Positions 17,192-30,680 of a stretch of DNA of 62,350 nucleotides are shown in pieces. The DNA comes from an uncultured Actinomycetes bacterium (GTDB lineage: Bacteria > Actinomycetota > Actinomycetes > Nanopelagicales > Nanopelagicaceae): the NCBI GenBank assembly GCA_903834145.1, contig CAILHY010000011.1:1-62350 (forward strand). Direction: 5' to 3'. The notes under the pieces are model-generated. The model was not told the DNA's origin, searched no databases, and saw only the letters and a program-made list of their open reading frames with translations. The position numbers and the translations under genes were made by a program. Numbering within the stretch: position 1 is the first letter of the stretch; every line of letters starts with the position of its first letter.

Positions 17192-17965
17192 TCAGCCTGC
17201 TACATGAAACTTGACGATCTTGGCCAATTCTTCCGGATCCAGGCTTGCCCCGCCGATCAGTGCGCCATCCACATCGGGTTTCTTCATGATTTCAGCGATA
17301 TTGGCTGATTTCACCGAACCTCCGTAAAGGATTCTCATGCCTTCTGCGATTTCAGGTGATCCAATTTCCTCGATCTCGCCTCGGATAGCAGCACAAACTT
17401 CTTGGGCGTCCTCTGGCGTGGCTGTTTTGCCCGTTCCAATCGCCCAAACGGGCTCGTATGCAATAACTATCTTCTTCAATTCTGGCTTGGTGAAATTGGC
17501 TAACCCTGCTCGAATTTGCCTAATGACGTGGGAGACATGGGTGCCTGATTCGCGAACTGCTAACTCTTCTCCAACACAAAAAATCGGTGTTAATTCATGA
17601 GCGAGAGCCGCTTTAATCTTTCGGTTGATAAGAGCGTCATCTTCTTTGTGAATAGCACGACGCTCACTATGGCCGATCACAACAAAAGTGCATCCAAGTT
17701 TGGAAAGCATCGAAGCAGAGATGTCGCCAGTGAATGCACCGCTAGCGTCGGGTGAGACATCTTGCGCGCCGTACATCAATCGCAATCTGTCGCCATCAAC
17801 GAGAGTCTGAACCGAACGAATATCTGTAAAAGGTGGAATGACCGCTACATCTACCGCGTCGTAATCTTTGTCATCCAAGCTGTAGACCAATTTTTGAGTT
17901 ACGGCGATAGCCTCAAGGTGATTGAGGTTCATCTTCCAGTTTCCTGCCATCAGTGGTTTACGCAT
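17192..17965 (-). CDS. tpiA: triose-phosphate isomerase
   Basis: Interconverts dihydroxyacetone phosphate and glyceraldehyde 3-phosphate. The protein is about 257 aa. Active-site elements are the lysine in AGNWKMN, the histidine in VIGHSERR, the glutamate in [14 protein letters not shown] (catalytic loop), and the phosphate-binding GGSV and GGAS. Three consecutive ATGs precede RKPLMAG; the third is chosen because the purine run AAAGGGA then has normal spacing, while the first abuts it. Middle of the gap-pgk-tpiA-secG run. Confidence 0.95.
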   Translation of the reverse strand: MRKPLMAGNWKMNLNHLEAIAVTQKLVYSLDDKDYDAVDVAVIPPFTDIRSVQTLVDGDRLRLMYGAQDVSPDASGAFTGDISASMLSKLGCTFVVIGHSERRAIHKEDDALINRKIKAALAHELTPIFCVGEELAVRESGTHVSHVIRQIRAGLANFTKPELKKIVIAYEPVWAIGTGKTATPEDAQEVCAAIRGEIEEIGSPEIAEGMRILYGGSVKSANIAEIMKKPDVDGALIGGASLDPEELAKIVKFHVAG

Positions 17966-18015
17966 CATCATTCCCTTTGCATTCGTTATTTCGCGAGTGA
18001 AGCTTTCCTAATCTT

Positions 18016-19190
18016 CTACAACCCTAAGGCGGTTAAACCTGGCAGCGCCTTTCCTTCGAGGTATTCCAGCGATGCTCCGCCACCGGTTGAGATGTAACCA
18101 AAATCAGAATCGGCAAATCCCAATGATCGCACCGCAGCAGCGGAGTCTCCCCCACCGACTACAGAGATTCCGGTGACATGCGTAAGTGCCTCGGCGACAA
18201 CTTTTGTACCGTGAGCGAAGGCGGGAAATTCAAATACACCCATCGGCCCATTCCAGAACACCGTTGCACACGTTGAAATGGCCTGAGCGAAATCTTTTGC
18301 AGAGGTCGGTCCAATATCAAGTCCCATGGAACCTTCAGCGATGTCATCAGCGCTCACAATGGTTGCTGGTGAGTTAGCTGAAAATGCGGGGGCGGTCACA
18401 ATATCCGAGGGTAAACGTAAATCAACGCCCAATGTTTGAGCACGCGCAATGAGTTCCTTCACTACGGGGATGGAATCAACTTCCACCATTGAATTACCGA
18501 TATCTTTACCAAGCGCCGCTAAGAAAGTGAAGACCATTCCTCCGCCAATTGCCATCACATCAACTTTGTCGAGAAGATTGGAGATAACTCCGATTTTGTC
18601 AGAGACTTTCGCACCACCAAGAATGACGCCATAAGGCCGCGCTGGATTCTGAGTGAGTTTTTTTAAGACTTCTACTTCAGCAGAGACAAGAAACCCTGGT
18701 GCATGTGGCAAAAGTGCTGGTAAATCAAAGACCGATGCATGCTTGCGATGAACAGCTCCAAAACCATCTCCCACATAGCCTTGGGCAAGGGAAGCTAAGA
18801 CTCCAGCAAATGTAGCGCGTTCAGTTTCATCCTTGCTTGTCTCGCCAGCGTTAAAACGTAAATTTTCTAAGAGCAAGATTTCACCAGGAGCGAGCGAACG
18901 AGCCTGCTCTTGGAAATTATCTCCTGCAAAAATCACTGGCCTACCCAGTAATTCTGAAAGTCTTACCGCTATCGGGGCCAAAGAGAGTTCAGCTTTTATT
19001 TCTCCCTTAGGGCGACCTAAATGCGCACCGACAACAAGAGAGGCACCTGCCGCTAGCAAGTACTCCATCGTTGGTAGTGATGCCCGGATGCGGCCATCGT
19101 CGCCGATGACCCCATCCTTAAGCGGCACATTCAGATCACACCGAAGAAAGATTCGCTTGCCTGATACATCAAGCGATTGAAGGGTGGACA

Positions 19191-19191
<1 letters not shown>
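18016..19191 (-). CDS. pgk: phosphoglycerate kinase
   Basis: ATP-forming step of lower glycolysis. The 391-aa two-domain kinase has the N-terminal RCDLNVPLKDG, the substrate-binding GAHLGRPKGE, NLRFNAGE, the hinge FWNGPMGVFE and the nucleotide-loop GGGDSAAAV. Its ATG overlaps the gap stop (TAATG), so it is coupled to the preceding enzyme of the pathway. 50 bp separate it from tpiA. Confidence 0.96.
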
Positions 19192-20333
<1,142 letters not shown>

Positions 20334-21320
20334 TCACTCCAGCGAATTGAGTTGATCGGGCAAAAGCCCCGCCTCCGTGTCGGCAATTCCCAGCTCGGAT
20401 GCACGTTTATCTGCCATGGCCAGAAGGCGACGAATCCGACCTGCGATTGCATCTTTCGTCATTGCTGGCACTGCCAAGGAACCTAACTCTTCAAGACTTG
20501 CTTGCCCATGATTGATCCGTAACTCCCCCGCCTCCTTGAGGTGATCAGGGATATCTGGGCCAAGAATCTCCATTGCTCTTTGCACTCGGGCAGAAGCCGC
20601 AACTGCAGCTCGCGCAGATCGTCGAAGGTTTGCATCATCGAAGTTAGCTAAACGGTTTGCCGTCGCCCGCACTTCACGCCGCATCCGGCGCTCCTCCCAA
20701 GCCAAAACACTTTCATGAGCGCCAAGTCGAGTAAGAAGAACTCCGATTGCATCTCCATCTCTGATGACAACACGATCTACTCCACGAACTTCGCGTGCTT
20801 TAGCAACAATTCCCAATCTGCGAGCAGCCCCGACAAGAGCCAGTGCCGCTTCAGGGCCTGGGCAAGTGATTTCCAAGGAGGAGGATCTACCTGGTTCGGT
20901 AAGGGAGCCGTGCGCAATAAAAGCGCCACGCCATGCCGCTTCCGCATCGCACATTGCAGCTGAGACAACTTGAGGTGGAAGGCCTCGTACCGGGCGCCCA
21001 TTCGCATCAACTAAGCCGGTCTGACGTGCAAGAGCCTCGCCTTCGCTGATCACGCGAACAACATAACGATTCCCTTTACGCAATCCGCTCGATGAGAGCA
21101 CAGCCAAATCACTATCGTGGCCATATACGTCGGCAATATCTTTGCGAAGTCGCCGGGCACTTTGCGCGGCATCAAGTTCGACTTCTACAACGATTTTGCC
21201 ACCAACTATATGTAGTCCGCCGGCGAATCGAAGCAGAGCTGAAACTTCAGCTTTGCGACAACAAGGTTTTGTGACCGCCAAGCGGCTCAATTCATCTTTC
21301 ACTGCTGATGTCATGGCCAT
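20334..21320 (-). CDS. whiA: WhiA, sporulation/division regulator family
   Basis: Conserved Gram-positive DNA-binding protein related to LAGLIDADG endonucleases; in Streptomyces it activates division genes. About 328 aa: an N-terminal KDELSRL and [16 protein letters not shown], the two degenerate homing-endonuclease repeats in the middle, and a C-terminal helix-turn-helix (about 275-315, with [25 protein letters not shown]). The start [10 protein letters not shown] is preferred by similarity; an ATG four codons earlier would overlap yvcK by 8 bp. Third of the rapZ-yvcK-whiA cassette. Confidence 0.93.
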   Translation of the reverse strand: MAMTSAVKDELSRLAVTKPCCRKAEVSALLRFAGGLHIVGGKIVVEVELDAAQSARRLRKDIADVYGHDSDLAVLSSSGLRKGNRYVVRVISEGEALARQTGLVDANGRPVRGLPPQVVSAAMCDAEAAWRGAFIAHGSLTEPGRSSSLEITCPGPEAALALVGAARRLGIVAKAREVRGVDRVVIRDGDAIGVLLTRLGAHESVLAWEERRMRREVRATANRLANFDDANLRRSARAAVAASARVQRAMEILGPDIPDHLKEAGELRINHGQASLEELGSLAVPAMTKDAIAGRIRRLLAMADKRASELGIADTEAGLLPDQLNSLE

Positions 21321-21324
21321 GTGC

Positions 21325-22275
21325 TTATCCAACCAGGCTATCGCTCATGATGTGACGGAAAACGGAGGTCAATTTTTCGGGATCATGATGAACGCTGCCT
21401 GGAGCCTCGCGCAGATCTCCAACAATGAGAGTTCCACCCATACTCATTACTTGATTTTCCAATTCTAAATGATTAGAAACGACAGAAGAGTCAACGATCA
21501 CATAATCACATCGCAACTCCGGTGCATATTGACTAATCCAGGCTAAGTGCTGCTGTGGTGTAGATCCGGCCAATTCATCACCCGTAACGGCCGGATCGGC
21601 ATCCAGGTTCAAGAGAATTATTCTCTTGGCGGCACTGGAAGATAATGCTTGCCTTTGAGCGGGAACGAGAAGATGCGGAAGGACGCTGGTGAACCAGGAG
21701 CCTGGGCCCATGGTGATCCATCGAGCATCCCTGATCGCCTCTAGCGCCTCAATCCGCGCTGATGGACGCTCAGGAATGATTCGCAACGATTCGAGTTCTC
21801 CACGCGCTGCCGCAACTTGGGCTTGTCCTCGAATAACAACTGCTCCCTCGGGCAGGATAAATGTCGCTTCAATATCCAGTGGTACCGCCGCCATTGGCAG
21901 AACACGGCCAACGACTTTTAGCAAAGAGGCCACTCGGTCTAAACCTTCAACGGGATCGTTGTCACGATCCCATAAGGCAGCCAATAAAAGATTACCTACG
22001 GCGTGACCTTGCATAGAACCTTCACCAGTAAAACGATATTGCATGATCTGCGCCCAACTCCGGCCCCAATCATCATCACCACAGAGCGCAGCTAGCGCCA
22101 TCCGTAAATCACCTGGGGGGAAGATTGGAAACTCATCTCGCAAACGCCCACTTGACCCACCGTTATCTGCAACAGTGACAATCGCAGTGAGTTCGTGAGT
22201 TATTTGTCTCAACGCACGTAAAGTTGTAGCAAGACCGTGCCCACCACCTAAGGCAACAACTCTATTTCCTGACAC
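21325..22275 (-). CDS. YvcK/CofD-family gluconeogenesis factor
   Basis: Cytoplasmic protein of the YvcK family, linked in other bacteria to growth on gluconeogenic carbon sources and to cell shape. The 316-aa protein has the nucleotide-binding start [10 protein letters not shown] and the family motif [14 protein letters not shown], then [10 protein letters not shown]. The GTG start shares a base with the rapZ stop (TAGTG), so it is coupled. Its position between rapZ and whiA is universal in Gram-positives. Confidence 0.92.
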   Translation of the reverse strand: MSGNRVVALGGGHGLATTLRALRQITHELTAIVTVADNGGSSGRLRDEFPIFPPGDLRMALAALCGDDDWGRSWAQIMQYRFTGEGSMQGHAVGNLLLAALWDRDNDPVEGLDRVASLLKVVGRVLPMAAVPLDIEATFILPEGAVVIRGQAQVAAARGELESLRIIPERPSARIEALEAIRDARWITMGPGSWFTSVLPHLLVPAQRQALSSSAAKRIILLNLDADPAVTGDELAGSTPQQHLAWISQYAPELRCDYVIVDSSVVSNHLELENQVMSMGGTLIVGDLREAPGSVHHDPEKLTSVFRHIMSDSLVG

Positions 22276-23150
22276 TATTCCCTGCCAACATCGCGATGAA
22301 CTGCGTAGGCGTCAAGATCAACAGGGCCTGGAAAACTATTGAGACGCTGAGCAATTTCACGGGCAATAGCAACACTTCGATGTTTTCCACCCGTGCAACC
22401 GATCGCAATCGTGACGTATTTCTTACCTTCTCGCAGATATCCTTCAGACATCTCGCTAAAGAGAGCCACATAATCATCGACGAATTTATCGACACCAGGT
22501 GTTGCAAAAACGTAAGCACTCACTTCATCGGTTAGACCGGTTAATGGACGAAGTTCGGGCACCCAATGAGGATTAGGAATGAAGCGACAGTCAAGCACCA
22601 GGTCAGCATCTACCGGCATCCCATACTTGTAACCGAACGAGAGAACATTTACACGGACACCGGATGTTTGTCCGGCAGCAAAAATCTCACCAACTCGTTT
22701 CTCTAATTGGTGCACGTTGAGATTACTTGTATCAATCACAACATCAGCACGCGAGCGAAGATCTTCAAGTCGGGTTCGCTCGCGCGATATACCATCAAGA
22801 ATCCGGTCAGAACCTTGTAGTGGATGTGGCCGTCGTGTTGACTCAAAACGTTGGACGAGTGCTTGATCAGTGGAGTCGAGGAAAAGCAGTCGATGATGTA
22901 TCTCACTGACATCAAGTTGGGATAACGAATTATTCAAATCATCGAAAAAACGTCCGCTTCTCACATCTACAACGACTGCCATCGAGGAAAGTTCGGCAGT
23001 TTTTGTGGCTTCGACGAGGGCAGGAAGCAAGGATGCGGGCAAATTATCCACGACATACCAGCCCAAATCTTCAAGGGCATGGGCAACGGTAGATCTACCG
23101 GCGCCAGACATCCCTGTAAGAATGAGAACTTCGCGCGCGTTATCTTTCAC
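22275..23150 (-). CDS. rapZ: RapZ/YvcJ nucleotide-binding protein
   Basis: P-loop protein that binds GTP/ATP; in enterobacteria it controls decay of small RNAs, in Gram-positives its role is less clear. The 291-aa protein has Walker A GMSGAGRST (13-21), DNLPASLLP, the Walker B-like VVVDVRSG, and the C-terminal domain with YGMPVDADLVLDCRFIPNPHWVPELRPLTG and the end block CTGGKHRSVAIAREI. It starts at GTG, 20 bp after uvrC. Confidence 0.93.
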   Translation of the reverse strand: MKDNAREVLILTGMSGAGRSTVAHALEDLGWYVVDNLPASLLPALVEATKTAELSSMAVVVDVRSGRFFDDLNNSLSQLDVSEIHHRLLFLDSTDQALVQRFESTRRPHPLQGSDRILDGISRERTRLEDLRSRADVVIDTSNLNVHQLEKRVGEIFAAGQTSGVRVNVLSFGYKYGMPVDADLVLDCRFIPNPHWVPELRPLTGLTDEVSAYVFATPGVDKFVDDYVALFSEMSEGYLREGKKYVTIAIGCTGGKHRSVAIAREIAQRLNSFPGPVDLDAYAVHRDVGRE

Positions 23151-23170
23151 GTCTCATCTTCTCGTACATG

Positions 23171-25093
23171 TCAAGAACCATCAAGAATCTCTCCCGTTTG
23201 AGCATCGATCGAGATGTTTTCATCGCGCATCAAGTAGGACGAAATCATTGACGCCGTCTTTGGGCCAATTCCCGGTATCGACGCGATCTCATCTTTGGAT
23301 GCTTTTCTCATGGCTGAAACAGATCCAAATTCATCGAGAAGTGCACGCCGTCTCGACTCCCCTAAATGGGGAATCTCATCAAGAAGGGACTCGAGCATCA
23401 CTTTGGATCGTCGGGAGCGGTGAAAAGTAATCGCAAACCTATGTGCCTCATCACGAACTCGTTGCAGCAGATATAGACCTTCACTGGATCTGGGCAGAAT
23501 AAGAGGATCTTTAGAATTGGGCATCCACACCTCCTCCAATCTCTTGGCCAATCCGCATAAAGCAATATCCTCCATCCCGAGTTCTTGGAGAGCCCTGGAT
23601 GCTGCAGAGACTTGTGGTGCCCCGCCATCCACAATGATTAACTGAGGTCTATATGCAAACCGTGAATTCTTGCCGCCGAGATCTTGAACCTCAGTAACAT
23701 CCGTCTCTTTTTCCGCGATGAGCCGCTTAATTCTACGGGAAATAACTTGATGGATGGCTCGAGTGTCATCCCACGCTGTCTGGGTATCGATAATAAAACG
23801 TCTGTATTCACTTTTCTTGGCCATTCCATCTTCAAAAACCACCATTGATGCCACGACAGAGGTTCCGGAAATATTTGATATATCGAAGCATTCAATTCGC
23901 AATGGTGGGATCGCTAAATCCAACGCCTCTTGAATCTCTACGAGTGCGCGTCCACTTATGGCGCTATCGGAGGATCGCTTATTCACGTACTGGATCAACG
24001 CGTAATGTGCATTTCTCTCAACTGTTTTAAGGAGGTCAAACTTTTCGCCGCGCTGAGGGACCTTGATTTCAACTTTGCCTCCCTTGCGAGAAGTGAGCCA
24101 TTGCTCCAAGGAATCTTGCTCTGGCGGCAACTCATTTACCAGAATCTCAGAAGGAATATCCTCCACTTCGCTCGCCCCGTAGATAGAGAAAAATAGCGCT
24201 GATATTTCATCCTCCCCTTCCAGCGAAAGTTTTTGATCCACGAGCCACGAGCGAGAACCTCTGATGGCTCCTGCCCGTACTATGAAGATAGAACCTGCTA
24301 CATGCATTCCTTCGCGATGTATGGCAATGAGATCGGCGGAAAGATTTTCTGACAAGCTTGCTTCACTGGATTCAAGGGCGCGTTCCATGGAGGCAATTTG
24401 ATCGCGAATTTTCGCGGCTCTTTCATATTCCTCATTGCTCGCTGCGCTTTCCATCTCCTTGCGCAAAGTAGGCATTAAATCGCCTTTGCCTGCCTCCATG
24501 AAAGAAGACATGCGCTTGGCAAGATCTTTATGCTCCTCTTGCGAAACCCAACCAACACACGGCGCAGAACATTTCCCAATATCGCCTAACAAACATTGTC
24601 TATTTGTTCTCTTGGCTTTATCGAAATTCCCATTGGAACAAGACCGCACCGGAAAAACTTTAAGCACCACATCGAAAGTGTTCCGCAACGCCCATGTATG
24701 CGTATACGGCCCAAAATACTTGAGACCAGGACGTTTTTGTTTACGTGTGATGAAGACTCTTGGATATTCCTCATCTAATGAGATCGCCAAATATGGATAA
24801 GACTTATCGTCTCGAAACTGTACATTGTAAGTGGGAGCGAATTGCTTGATCCAGGAGAACTCTAATTGAAGTGCTTCGACCTCGCTCCCGACGATGGTCC
24901 AATCAACACGAACAGCTTCGTGAACCATCCGATTGGTTCTCTCCGGAAGATTGCTCTGAAAATAATTACTGAGTCGTGATTTTAAACTAAGTGCTTTACC
25001 TACGTAGATAACTTTATTTTCTGAGTTGAAGAAGCGATAAACCCCAGGCAGCCCAGGAATATCACTGGGACGGTAGCTGCTTGGCTCTGCCAT
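23171..25093 (-). CDS. uvrC: excinuclease ABC subunit C
   Basis: Makes both incisions in nucleotide excision repair. The 640-aa protein has the N-terminal GIY-YIG nuclease (about 15-95, GVYRFF...VIYVGKA), a cysteine cluster with CSAPCVGW, a UVR domain (about 205-240) that meets UvrB, the RNase H-like second nuclease (CFDISNISGTSVVASMVVF and IIVDGGAPQ) and a C-terminal helix-hairpin-helix pair (IPGIGPKTAS). Its ATG overlaps the uvrA stop (TAATG). The whole uvrB-uvrA-uvrC set lies here in order. Confidence 0.96.
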   Translation of the reverse strand: MAEPSSYRPSDIPGLPGVYRFFNSENKVIYVGKALSLKSRLSNYFQSNLPERTNRMVHEAVRVDWTIVGSEVEALQLEFSWIKQFAPTYNVQFRDDKSYPYLAISLDEEYPRVFITRKQKRPGLKYFGPYTHTWALRNTFDVVLKVFPVRSCSNGNFDKAKRTNRQCLLGDIGKCSAPCVGWVSQEEHKDLAKRMSSFMEAGKGDLMPTLRKEMESAASNEEYERAAKIRDQIASMERALESSEASLSENLSADLIAIHREGMHVAGSIFIVRAGAIRGSRSWLVDQKLSLEGEDEISALFFSIYGASEVEDIPSEILVNELPPEQDSLEQWLTSRKGGKVEIKVPQRGEKFDLLKTVERNAHYALIQYVNKRSSDSAISGRALVEIQEALDLAIPPLRIECFDISNISGTSVVASMVVFEDGMAKKSEYRRFIIDTQTAWDDTRAIHQVISRRIKRLIAEKETDVTEVQDLGGKNSRFAYRPQLIIVDGGAPQVSAASRALQELGMEDIALCGLAKRLEEVWMPNSKDPLILPRSSEGLYLLQRVRDEAHRFAITFHRSRRSKVMLESLLDEIPHLGESRRRALLDEFGSVSAMRKASKDEIASIPGIGPKTASMISSYLMRDENISIDAQTGEILDGS

Positions 25094-27954
25094 TACTTCT
25101 TACCTGAAACGCTCTTTCGATTAGAGCCAAGAATCTCTGCAAGAAAATGACCTGTGTAACTTGCAGGATTAAGTGCGACATCCTCGGGAGTTCCTTCTGC
25201 GATAACGGTGCCTCCTCGGAACCCTCCCTCAGGACCCATATCAATCACCCAGTCCGCAGACTTGATGACATCAAGATTATGCTCGATAACGATGACGGTA
25301 TTTCCCGTATCCACCAATCGATTTAACACACCTAAAAGTTTGTTGACATCTTCAAAATGAAGTCCCGTTGTTGGTTCATCCAGTACATAGATTGTGCGAC
25401 CGGTAGAACGTCGTTGTAATTCTGTTGCCAGCTTCACTCGCTGGGCCTCTCCTCCAGAAAGGGTTGGAGCAGATTGACCCAATCGCACGTATCCAAGCCC
25501 AACATCGCACAGTGTTCGCAAAAAGCGCGCAATTGTTGGGACCGCTTCAAAAAAATCTCGCGCTTGCTCTATAGGCATATCCAATACTTCTGCGATGGTT
25601 TTCCCTTTGAAGTGAACCTCTAAAGTTTCGCGGTTGTATCGAGCGCCATGGCACACCTCGCACGGAACGTAGACATCAGGCAAGAAGTTCATTTCAATCG
25701 TGATCGTGCCTTCGCCGGCGCAATTTTCGCACCTTCCACCTTTTACATTGAAGGAGAATCGGCCTTGTAAATATCCGCGAACCTTAGCCTCAGTTGTTTC
25801 TGCAAAGAGCGCGCGAATCTTGTCGAAAACTCCTGTGTATGTCGCGGGGTTGGAGCGTGGCGTTCTGCCGATAGGTGACTGATCCACGTGGACTACTTTG
25901 TCTAAGAGATCTACTCCGGTAACCGTGCGATGTCTTCCCGGAACCAAACGGGCACCATTGAGTTTATTGGCCAGAGTTACATAAACAATGTCGTTGATTA
26001 GAGTCGATTTACCTGAACCACTGACTCCCGTAACTGCCACGAATGCGCTCAAAGGAATCGCGACATCGATATTCTTCAAATTATTTTCTTTCGCACCCTT
26101 AACTACAAGCTGGCGCTTAGGATCTACAGGACGGCGAACGGTGGGAATTTCGATGGCTTTACGGCCTGATAGGTAGGCCCCCGTGATTGATTCGGGCGAA
26201 TCAAGGAGAGCTTGGTAGTCCCCGGAAACAACAACCTTGCCGCCGTGCTCGCCTGCACCAGGACCTATGTCGACGATCCAATCTGCGGCGCGAATTGTCT
26301 CTTCATCGTGCTCTACAACAATCAACGTGTTTCCAAGGTCTCGTAACCGCGTGAGCGTTTCAATCAGACGTCGGTTATCCCTTTGATGGAGACCAATGCT
26401 GGGTTCATCTAAAACATAGAGAACACCTACTAAGCCAGAACCAATTTGCGTGGCCAGGCGAATGCGCTGGGCTTCCCCACCTGAAAGAGTCGCAGCTGGG
26501 CGTTCCAAAGAAAGATAATCCAAACCTACATCTAAGAGAAAACCAAGACGTGCGTGTACTTCCTTCATGACACGTTCGGCGATCTGACTTTCTCTGGCGT
26601 TGAGTTCAATACTCTTTAAGAAATCCGCTGTATCTGAAATAGAGAGCGCACAAATCTCTGCAATATTTTTACCACCGACAGTGACAGCTAAAACTTCAGG
26701 TTTGAGTCGAGCGCCATTACATGCAGGGCAAGGAATCTGGCGCATATAACCCTCGTACTTATCACGACTGTATTCGCTGTCGGTCTCACCATGGCGACGA
26801 TGTATAAAAGGAATTACTCCTTCAAAACCAGTGGAGTAATTACGCGTTCTTCCGTAACGATTTTTATACTTCACATGCACTTCATATTGATAGCCCTGTA
26901 AAATCGCCTCTTTGGCCTTGGCCGATAACTTCTTCCAAGGATTATCTAGGGAAAAGTTGACTTCGCCCGAGAGTGCCTCAAGCAAACGCAGAAAATATTC
27001 ACTCGTTTGTCCAGAGGACCACGGAGCGATTGCACCTTCATTGATGGAAATGGAGTCATCGGGAATGATCAATTCCTCATCTACTTCTAACTTAGTTCCG
27101 ATACCAGAACACTGCGCACATGCGCCAAAGGGTGAGTTGAAGGAGAAGGAGCGCGGCTCTAACTCTTCAAATGAAAGTTCACATTCATGGCACGCCAAAT
27201 GTTCGCTATAGGTGCGTTCTTTATCCTTACCTTTTGAGTCCACGAAGTCCAAGAGAACAATCCCTTGTGCCAATCGCAGCGCCGTTTCAATGGAATCCGT
27301 TAAACGTCCTTTAGATTCGGGTTTGGCGGTAAGACGATCGATCACCACTTCAATTGTGTGCTTTTCTTGCTTCTTCAATTTAGGGACTTCGGCTAAGGCA
27401 ATGACAGTGCCATCAATACGCGCACGTGAGTAACCCTGGCCAATGAGGTCTTGAAAGAGATCTACGAATTCACCTTTTCTGGCCCGAATCACAGGCGCGA
27501 GAATTTGAAATTTCGTGGTCGCAGGCATAGCCAATATTTGATCAACGATCTGTTGAGGACTTTGGCGAGAAACCGGACTTCCGCATTTGGGACAATGTGG
27601 TCGACCTGCACGGGCAAAGAGCAATCGAAGGTAATCGTAAACCTCCGTGATGGTGCCGACGGTAGAGCGAGGATTTCGATTCGTAGATTTCTGATCGATC
27701 GAAACCGCAGGAGAGAGCCCCTCAATGAAATCGACATCAGGCTTATCCATTTGTCCCAAGAATTGGCGTGCGTAAGCAGAAAGTGACTCTACATAGCGCC
27801 TTTGGCCCTCTGCAAAAATCGTGTCGAAGGCAAGGCTGGATTTTCCGGAACCTGAAAGCCCTGTAAAGACAATGAGTGAATCGCGTGGAAGCTCAATGGA
27901 AACATCCTTGAGATTATGTTCTCTGGCACCACGGACAATGAGTTTGTCGATCAC
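25093..27954 (-). CDS. uvrA: excinuclease ABC subunit A
   Basis: Damage-sensing ATPase of excision repair. The 953-aa protein has two ABC modules: first Walker [10 protein letters not shown] (32-40) and second GVSGSGKST (near 645). Zinc-finger cysteines are seen in [35 protein letters not shown] and [10 protein letters not shown], and signatures in [10 protein letters not shown] and [10 protein letters not shown]. It begins with GTG directly after the uvrB stop, with no base between. Confidence 0.97.
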   Translation of the reverse strand: MIDKLIVRGAREHNLKDVSIELPRDSLIVFTGLSGSGKSSLAFDTIFAEGQRRYVESLSAYARQFLGQMDKPDVDFIEGLSPAVSIDQKSTNRNPRSTVGTITEVYDYLRLLFARAGRPHCPKCGSPVSRQSPQQIVDQILAMPATTKFQILAPVIRARKGEFVDLFQDLIGQGYSRARIDGTVIALAEVPKLKKQEKHTIEVVIDRLTAKPESKGRLTDSIETALRLAQGIVLLDFVDSKGKDKERTYSEHLACHECELSFEELEPRSFSFNSPFGACAQCSGIGTKLEVDEELIIPDDSISINEGAIAPWSSGQTSEYFLRLLEALSGEVNFSLDNPWKKLSAKAKEAILQGYQYEVHVKYKNRYGRTRNYSTGFEGVIPFIHRRHGETDSEYSRDKYEGYMRQIPCPACNGARLKPEVLAVTVGGKNIAEICALSISDTADFLKSIELNARESQIAERVMKEVHARLGFLLDVGLDYLSLERPAATLSGGEAQRIRLATQIGSGLVGVLYVLDEPSIGLHQRDNRRLIETLTRLRDLGNTLIVVEHDEETIRAADWIVDIGPGAGEHGGKVVVSGDYQALLDSPESITGAYLSGRKAIEIPTVRRPVDPKRQLVVKGAKENNLKNIDVAIPLSAFVAVTGVSGSGKSTLINDIVYVTLANKLNGARLVPGRHRTVTGVDLLDKVVHVDQSPIGRTPRSNPATYTGVFDKIRALFAETTEAKVRGYLQGRFSFNVKGGRCENCAGEGTITIEMNFLPDVYVPCEVCHGARYNRETLEVHFKGKTIAEVLDMPIEQARDFFEAVPTIARFLRTLCDVGLGYVRLGQSAPTLSGGEAQRVKLATELQRRSTGRTIYVLDEPTTGLHFEDVNKLLGVLNRLVDTGNTVIVIEHNLDVIKSADWVIDMGPEGGFRGGTVIAEGTPEDVALNPASYTGHFLAEILGSNRKSVSGKK

Positions 27955-30039
27955 TTACACTCCCGCCGTTTCCATGCCTCGAAGTTCTCGCTTCAGATCT
28001 TTTATTTCATCGCGCAATCGAGCCGCAAGTTCAAATTGCAGATCGCCAGCTGCGCTGCGCATCTGATCAGTGAGCGACTCTATCAACGCCAGAAGTTCTT
28101 GTCTTGGCATGGATGCCAGAGCCTTCGTATGTAATCCTATGGCCGGAGTCTTGGATCGCTGCCCTTTTCGCCCGCTAGAGGCGAGGAGTTCTTCTGTATC
28201 TTCACTTTCTCTGTTAATAAGATCAGTGATATCTGCAATCTTTTTGCGAAGAGGCTGCGGATCGACACCTCGTTCTAGGTTGTAAGCAACTTGCTTGGCG
28301 CGACGACGATTAGTTTCATCAATCGCTTTCTCCATGGACTTGGTGATGTTATCGGCATACATATGTACTTCACCGGACACATTTCGGGCAGCGCGACCAA
28401 TGGTTTGGATAAGGGCGGTGCTAGAACGAAGAAACCCTTCTTTATCTGCATCCAAAATTGCGACCAGCGAAACCTCTGGTAGATCAAGTCCTTCGCGCAA
28501 CAAGTTGATACCGATCAAAACATCATATTCACCTGATCGCAACTCTCGAAGCAATTCAACACGACGTAAAGTGTCTACTTCTGAGTGGAGGTAGCGCACT
28601 CTCACGCCACGCTCTTGAAGGTAATCCGTAAGGTCCTCGGACATTTTCTTTGTGAGGGTCGTTACGAGAACTCTTTCATTGCGTTCGGCTCGGATATTGA
28701 TTTCGTTCAATAGGTCATCGATCTGACCCTTTATGGGTTTAAGAACGATCTTGGGATCCACTAAACCAGTCGGGCGAATAACCTGCTCTACAACATCGCC
28801 CTGAACCTTCTCCATTTCATACTTTCCAGGAGTTGCCGAGAGATAGACCTTCTGCCCTACTCTTTGTAAGAATTCATCCCACCGAAGAGGCCGGTTATCC
28901 ATGGCACTGGGCAATCGGAATCCATGTTCGACAAGAGTGCGTTTGCGCGAAGCATCCCCTTCAAACATGGCACCTATCTGGGGAACGGTTACATGCGATT
29001 CGTCAATGACTAGCAAGAAATCCTCTGGAAAATAATCGAGTAGGCAATTGGGACCCGATCCGGCAGCGCGACCGTCGATGTGTCGGGAATAGTTCTCAAT
29101 ACCTGAGCAAAATCCAAGTTGCTGCATCATTTCGATATCAAAAGTAGTACGCATCCCGAGTCTTTGCGCCTCGAGCAATTTTCCTTGGCGCTCAAATACC
29201 TCCAATTGCGCTGCCAATTCAGTCTCAATCTCGCCAATGGCACGCTTCATGGTTTCTGGGCCAGCGGCGTAATGCGTGGCGGGGAAAACGTACATCTCCT
29301 GCTCATCACGGACTATTTCCCCCGTAAGAGGATTCAAGGTCGTAATTCTTTCAATCTCATCTCCGAACATTTCGATGCGCAACGCTAGCTCTTCATACAT
29401 GGGAATAATCTCTACCGTGTCTCCACGTACTCGAAATGTTCCGCGCTCAAAAGCTACGTCATTTCGCTTGTACTGAATATCAACAAATTTACGGAGCAAC
29501 TGTTGGCGATCGATTTCATCGCCGACCTTCAAGCGCACCATGCGATCTACATATTCCTGTGGAGTTCCCAATCCGTAAATACAAGAGACCGTAGCAACGA
29601 CGATGACATCGCGTCTGGTGAGTAAAGAATTCGTAGCCGAGTGTCTCAAACGTTCTACCTCATCATTGACACTTGAATCCTTTTCAATGAAAGTATCTGT
29701 CTGTGGAACGTAGGCCTCTGGTTGGTAGTAGTCGTAATAGGAAACAAAGTATTCAACAGCATTGTTGGGCATCAACTCACGAAACTCGTTGACTAGCTGG
29801 GCAGCAAGGGTCTTATTCGGGGCAATGACCAGCGTGGGACGTTGGAGCCGTTCGATCAACCACGCAGTAGTAGCGGATTTTCCCGTTCCCGTGGCGCCAA
29901 GCAGGACAATGTCTTGATCTCCACGTTCAATTCTGCGAACAATTTCCACGATCGCTTCAGGTTGGTCGCCCGCGGGAACATAATCGCTAATAACTTGAAA
30001 AGGCTCGACGCGTCGTTGGAGATCGCTTATGGGACGCAC
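27955..30039 (-). CDS. uvrB: excinuclease ABC subunit B
   Basis: Helicase-like subunit that is loaded on damaged DNA and recruits UvrC. The 694-aa protein has Walker [10 protein letters not shown] (48-56), the strand-probing beta hairpin [16 protein letters not shown], helicase motifs including DESHVTVPQ and the [17 protein letters not shown] block, and a C-terminal UVR domain (about 640-690). Starts with GTG, preceded by TACAGT and 6 nt, a leaderless-type promoter in the 19-bp gap after coaE. Confidence 0.96.
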   Translation of the reverse strand: MRPISDLQRRVEPFQVISDYVPAGDQPEAIVEIVRRIERGDQDIVLLGATGTGKSATTAWLIERLQRPTLVIAPNKTLAAQLVNEFRELMPNNAVEYFVSYYDYYQPEAYVPQTDTFIEKDSSVNDEVERLRHSATNSLLTRRDVIVVATVSCIYGLGTPQEYVDRMVRLKVGDEIDRQQLLRKFVDIQYKRNDVAFERGTFRVRGDTVEIIPMYEELALRIEMFGDEIERITTLNPLTGEIVRDEQEMYVFPATHYAAGPETMKRAIGEIETELAAQLEVFERQGKLLEAQRLGMRTTFDIEMMQQLGFCSGIENYSRHIDGRAAGSGPNCLLDYFPEDFLLVIDESHVTVPQIGAMFEGDASRKRTLVEHGFRLPSAMDNRPLRWDEFLQRVGQKVYLSATPGKYEMEKVQGDVVEQVIRPTGLVDPKIVLKPIKGQIDDLLNEINIRAERNERVLVTTLTKKMSEDLTDYLQERGVRVRYLHSEVDTLRRVELLRELRSGEYDVLIGINLLREGLDLPEVSLVAILDADKEGFLRSSTALIQTIGRAARNVSGEVHMYADNITKSMEKAIDETNRRRAKQVAYNLERGVDPQPLRKKIADITDLINRESEDTEELLASSGRKGQRSKTPAIGLHTKALASMPRQELLALIESLTDQMRSAAGDLQFELAARLRDEIKDLKRELRGMETAGV

Positions 30040-30045
30040 GGCGTA

Positions 30046-30051
30046 ACTGTA
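30046..30051 (-). promoter_or_regulatory. -10 box (TACAGT) of uvrB, leaderless type
   Basis: TACAGT-N6-GTG on the minus strand. Only 19 bp separate coaE and uvrB, so the box is almost the whole gap. It supports transcription of the uvr set apart from coaE. Confidence 0.55.
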
Positions 30052-30058
30052 CTGGGGG

Positions 30059-30661
30059 TTAGCTTTCTAGGCGTTGCAGGGCGGGGAATATGTCTTCCCA
30101 AAGATGCTCCACTTCGCGTAGCAGTTCCTCGGGGCTTGCATCATTGTGGAGAATGTAATCGGCAACCTCCGCTCGCTGCTGATCACTTGCCTGGGCCAGA
30201 ATGCGAGAATCTATTTCAGAGGCTCTCAATCCCCTTTCGGTCAGACGGGCTTTTCGCATCTGCATCCCCGATTGAATCGTCAGGATGTAATCGAACCTAG
30301 GAGAAACCCCCGTTTCTACCAGTAGAGGAATTTCATAAATCAACACATCATTCCCGTGAAGCTGGGAGATGGCGCCGTCGAAAAGTTCTCGCACTTTCGG
30401 ATGAATGATGGCTTCTAGACGAGTTAACAGAGCCGGATCTTTAAACACCAACTCACCTAAAGTTCGACGATCGATATCCCCATCCTTAAGAACTCCATCA
30501 CCAAAAGTCGCGATTACTTCATCAAAACCTTTCGTTCCACGTTCGATGGCGGTGCGTGCTAATTGATCTGCGTCAATTACTTGTGCGCCTAGTTCAGAAA
30601 AGTATTGAGCGGCAAGGGACTTGCCCGACCCTATTCCGCCGGTAAGTGCGACAACCAACAT
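30059..30661 (-). CDS. coaE: dephospho-CoA kinase
   Basis: Last step of coenzyme A synthesis, phosphorylation of dephospho-CoA on ribose. The 200-aa P-loop kinase has GGIGSGKS (8-15), the substrate segment D-A-D-Q-L-A-R, the [12 protein letters not shown] block and the lid region around RLTERGL. It lacks the C-terminal extension found in mycobacterial CoaE. It follows rpsA but is separated from it by a strong terminator, with its own TAAAGT box 6 nt before the ATG. Confidence 0.94.
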   Translation of the reverse strand: MLVVALTGGIGSGKSLAAQYFSELGAQVIDADQLARTAIERGTKGFDEVIATFGDGVLKDGDIDRRTLGELVFKDPALLTRLEAIIHPKVRELFDGAISQLHGNDVLIYEIPLLVETGVSPRFDYILTIQSGMQMRKARLTERGLRASEIDSRILAQASDQQRAEVADYILHNDASPEELLREVEHLWEDIFPALQRLES

Positions 30662-30667
30662 ATGAGG

Positions 30668-30673
30668 ACTTTA
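30668..30673 (-). promoter_or_regulatory. -10 box (TAAAGT) of coaE, leaderless type
   Basis: TAAAGT-N6-ATG on the minus strand, placed between the rpsA terminator and coaE. The terminator upstream makes a separate promoter for coaE necessary, which strengthens this call. Confidence 0.65.
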
Positions 30674-30680
30674 CTGCACG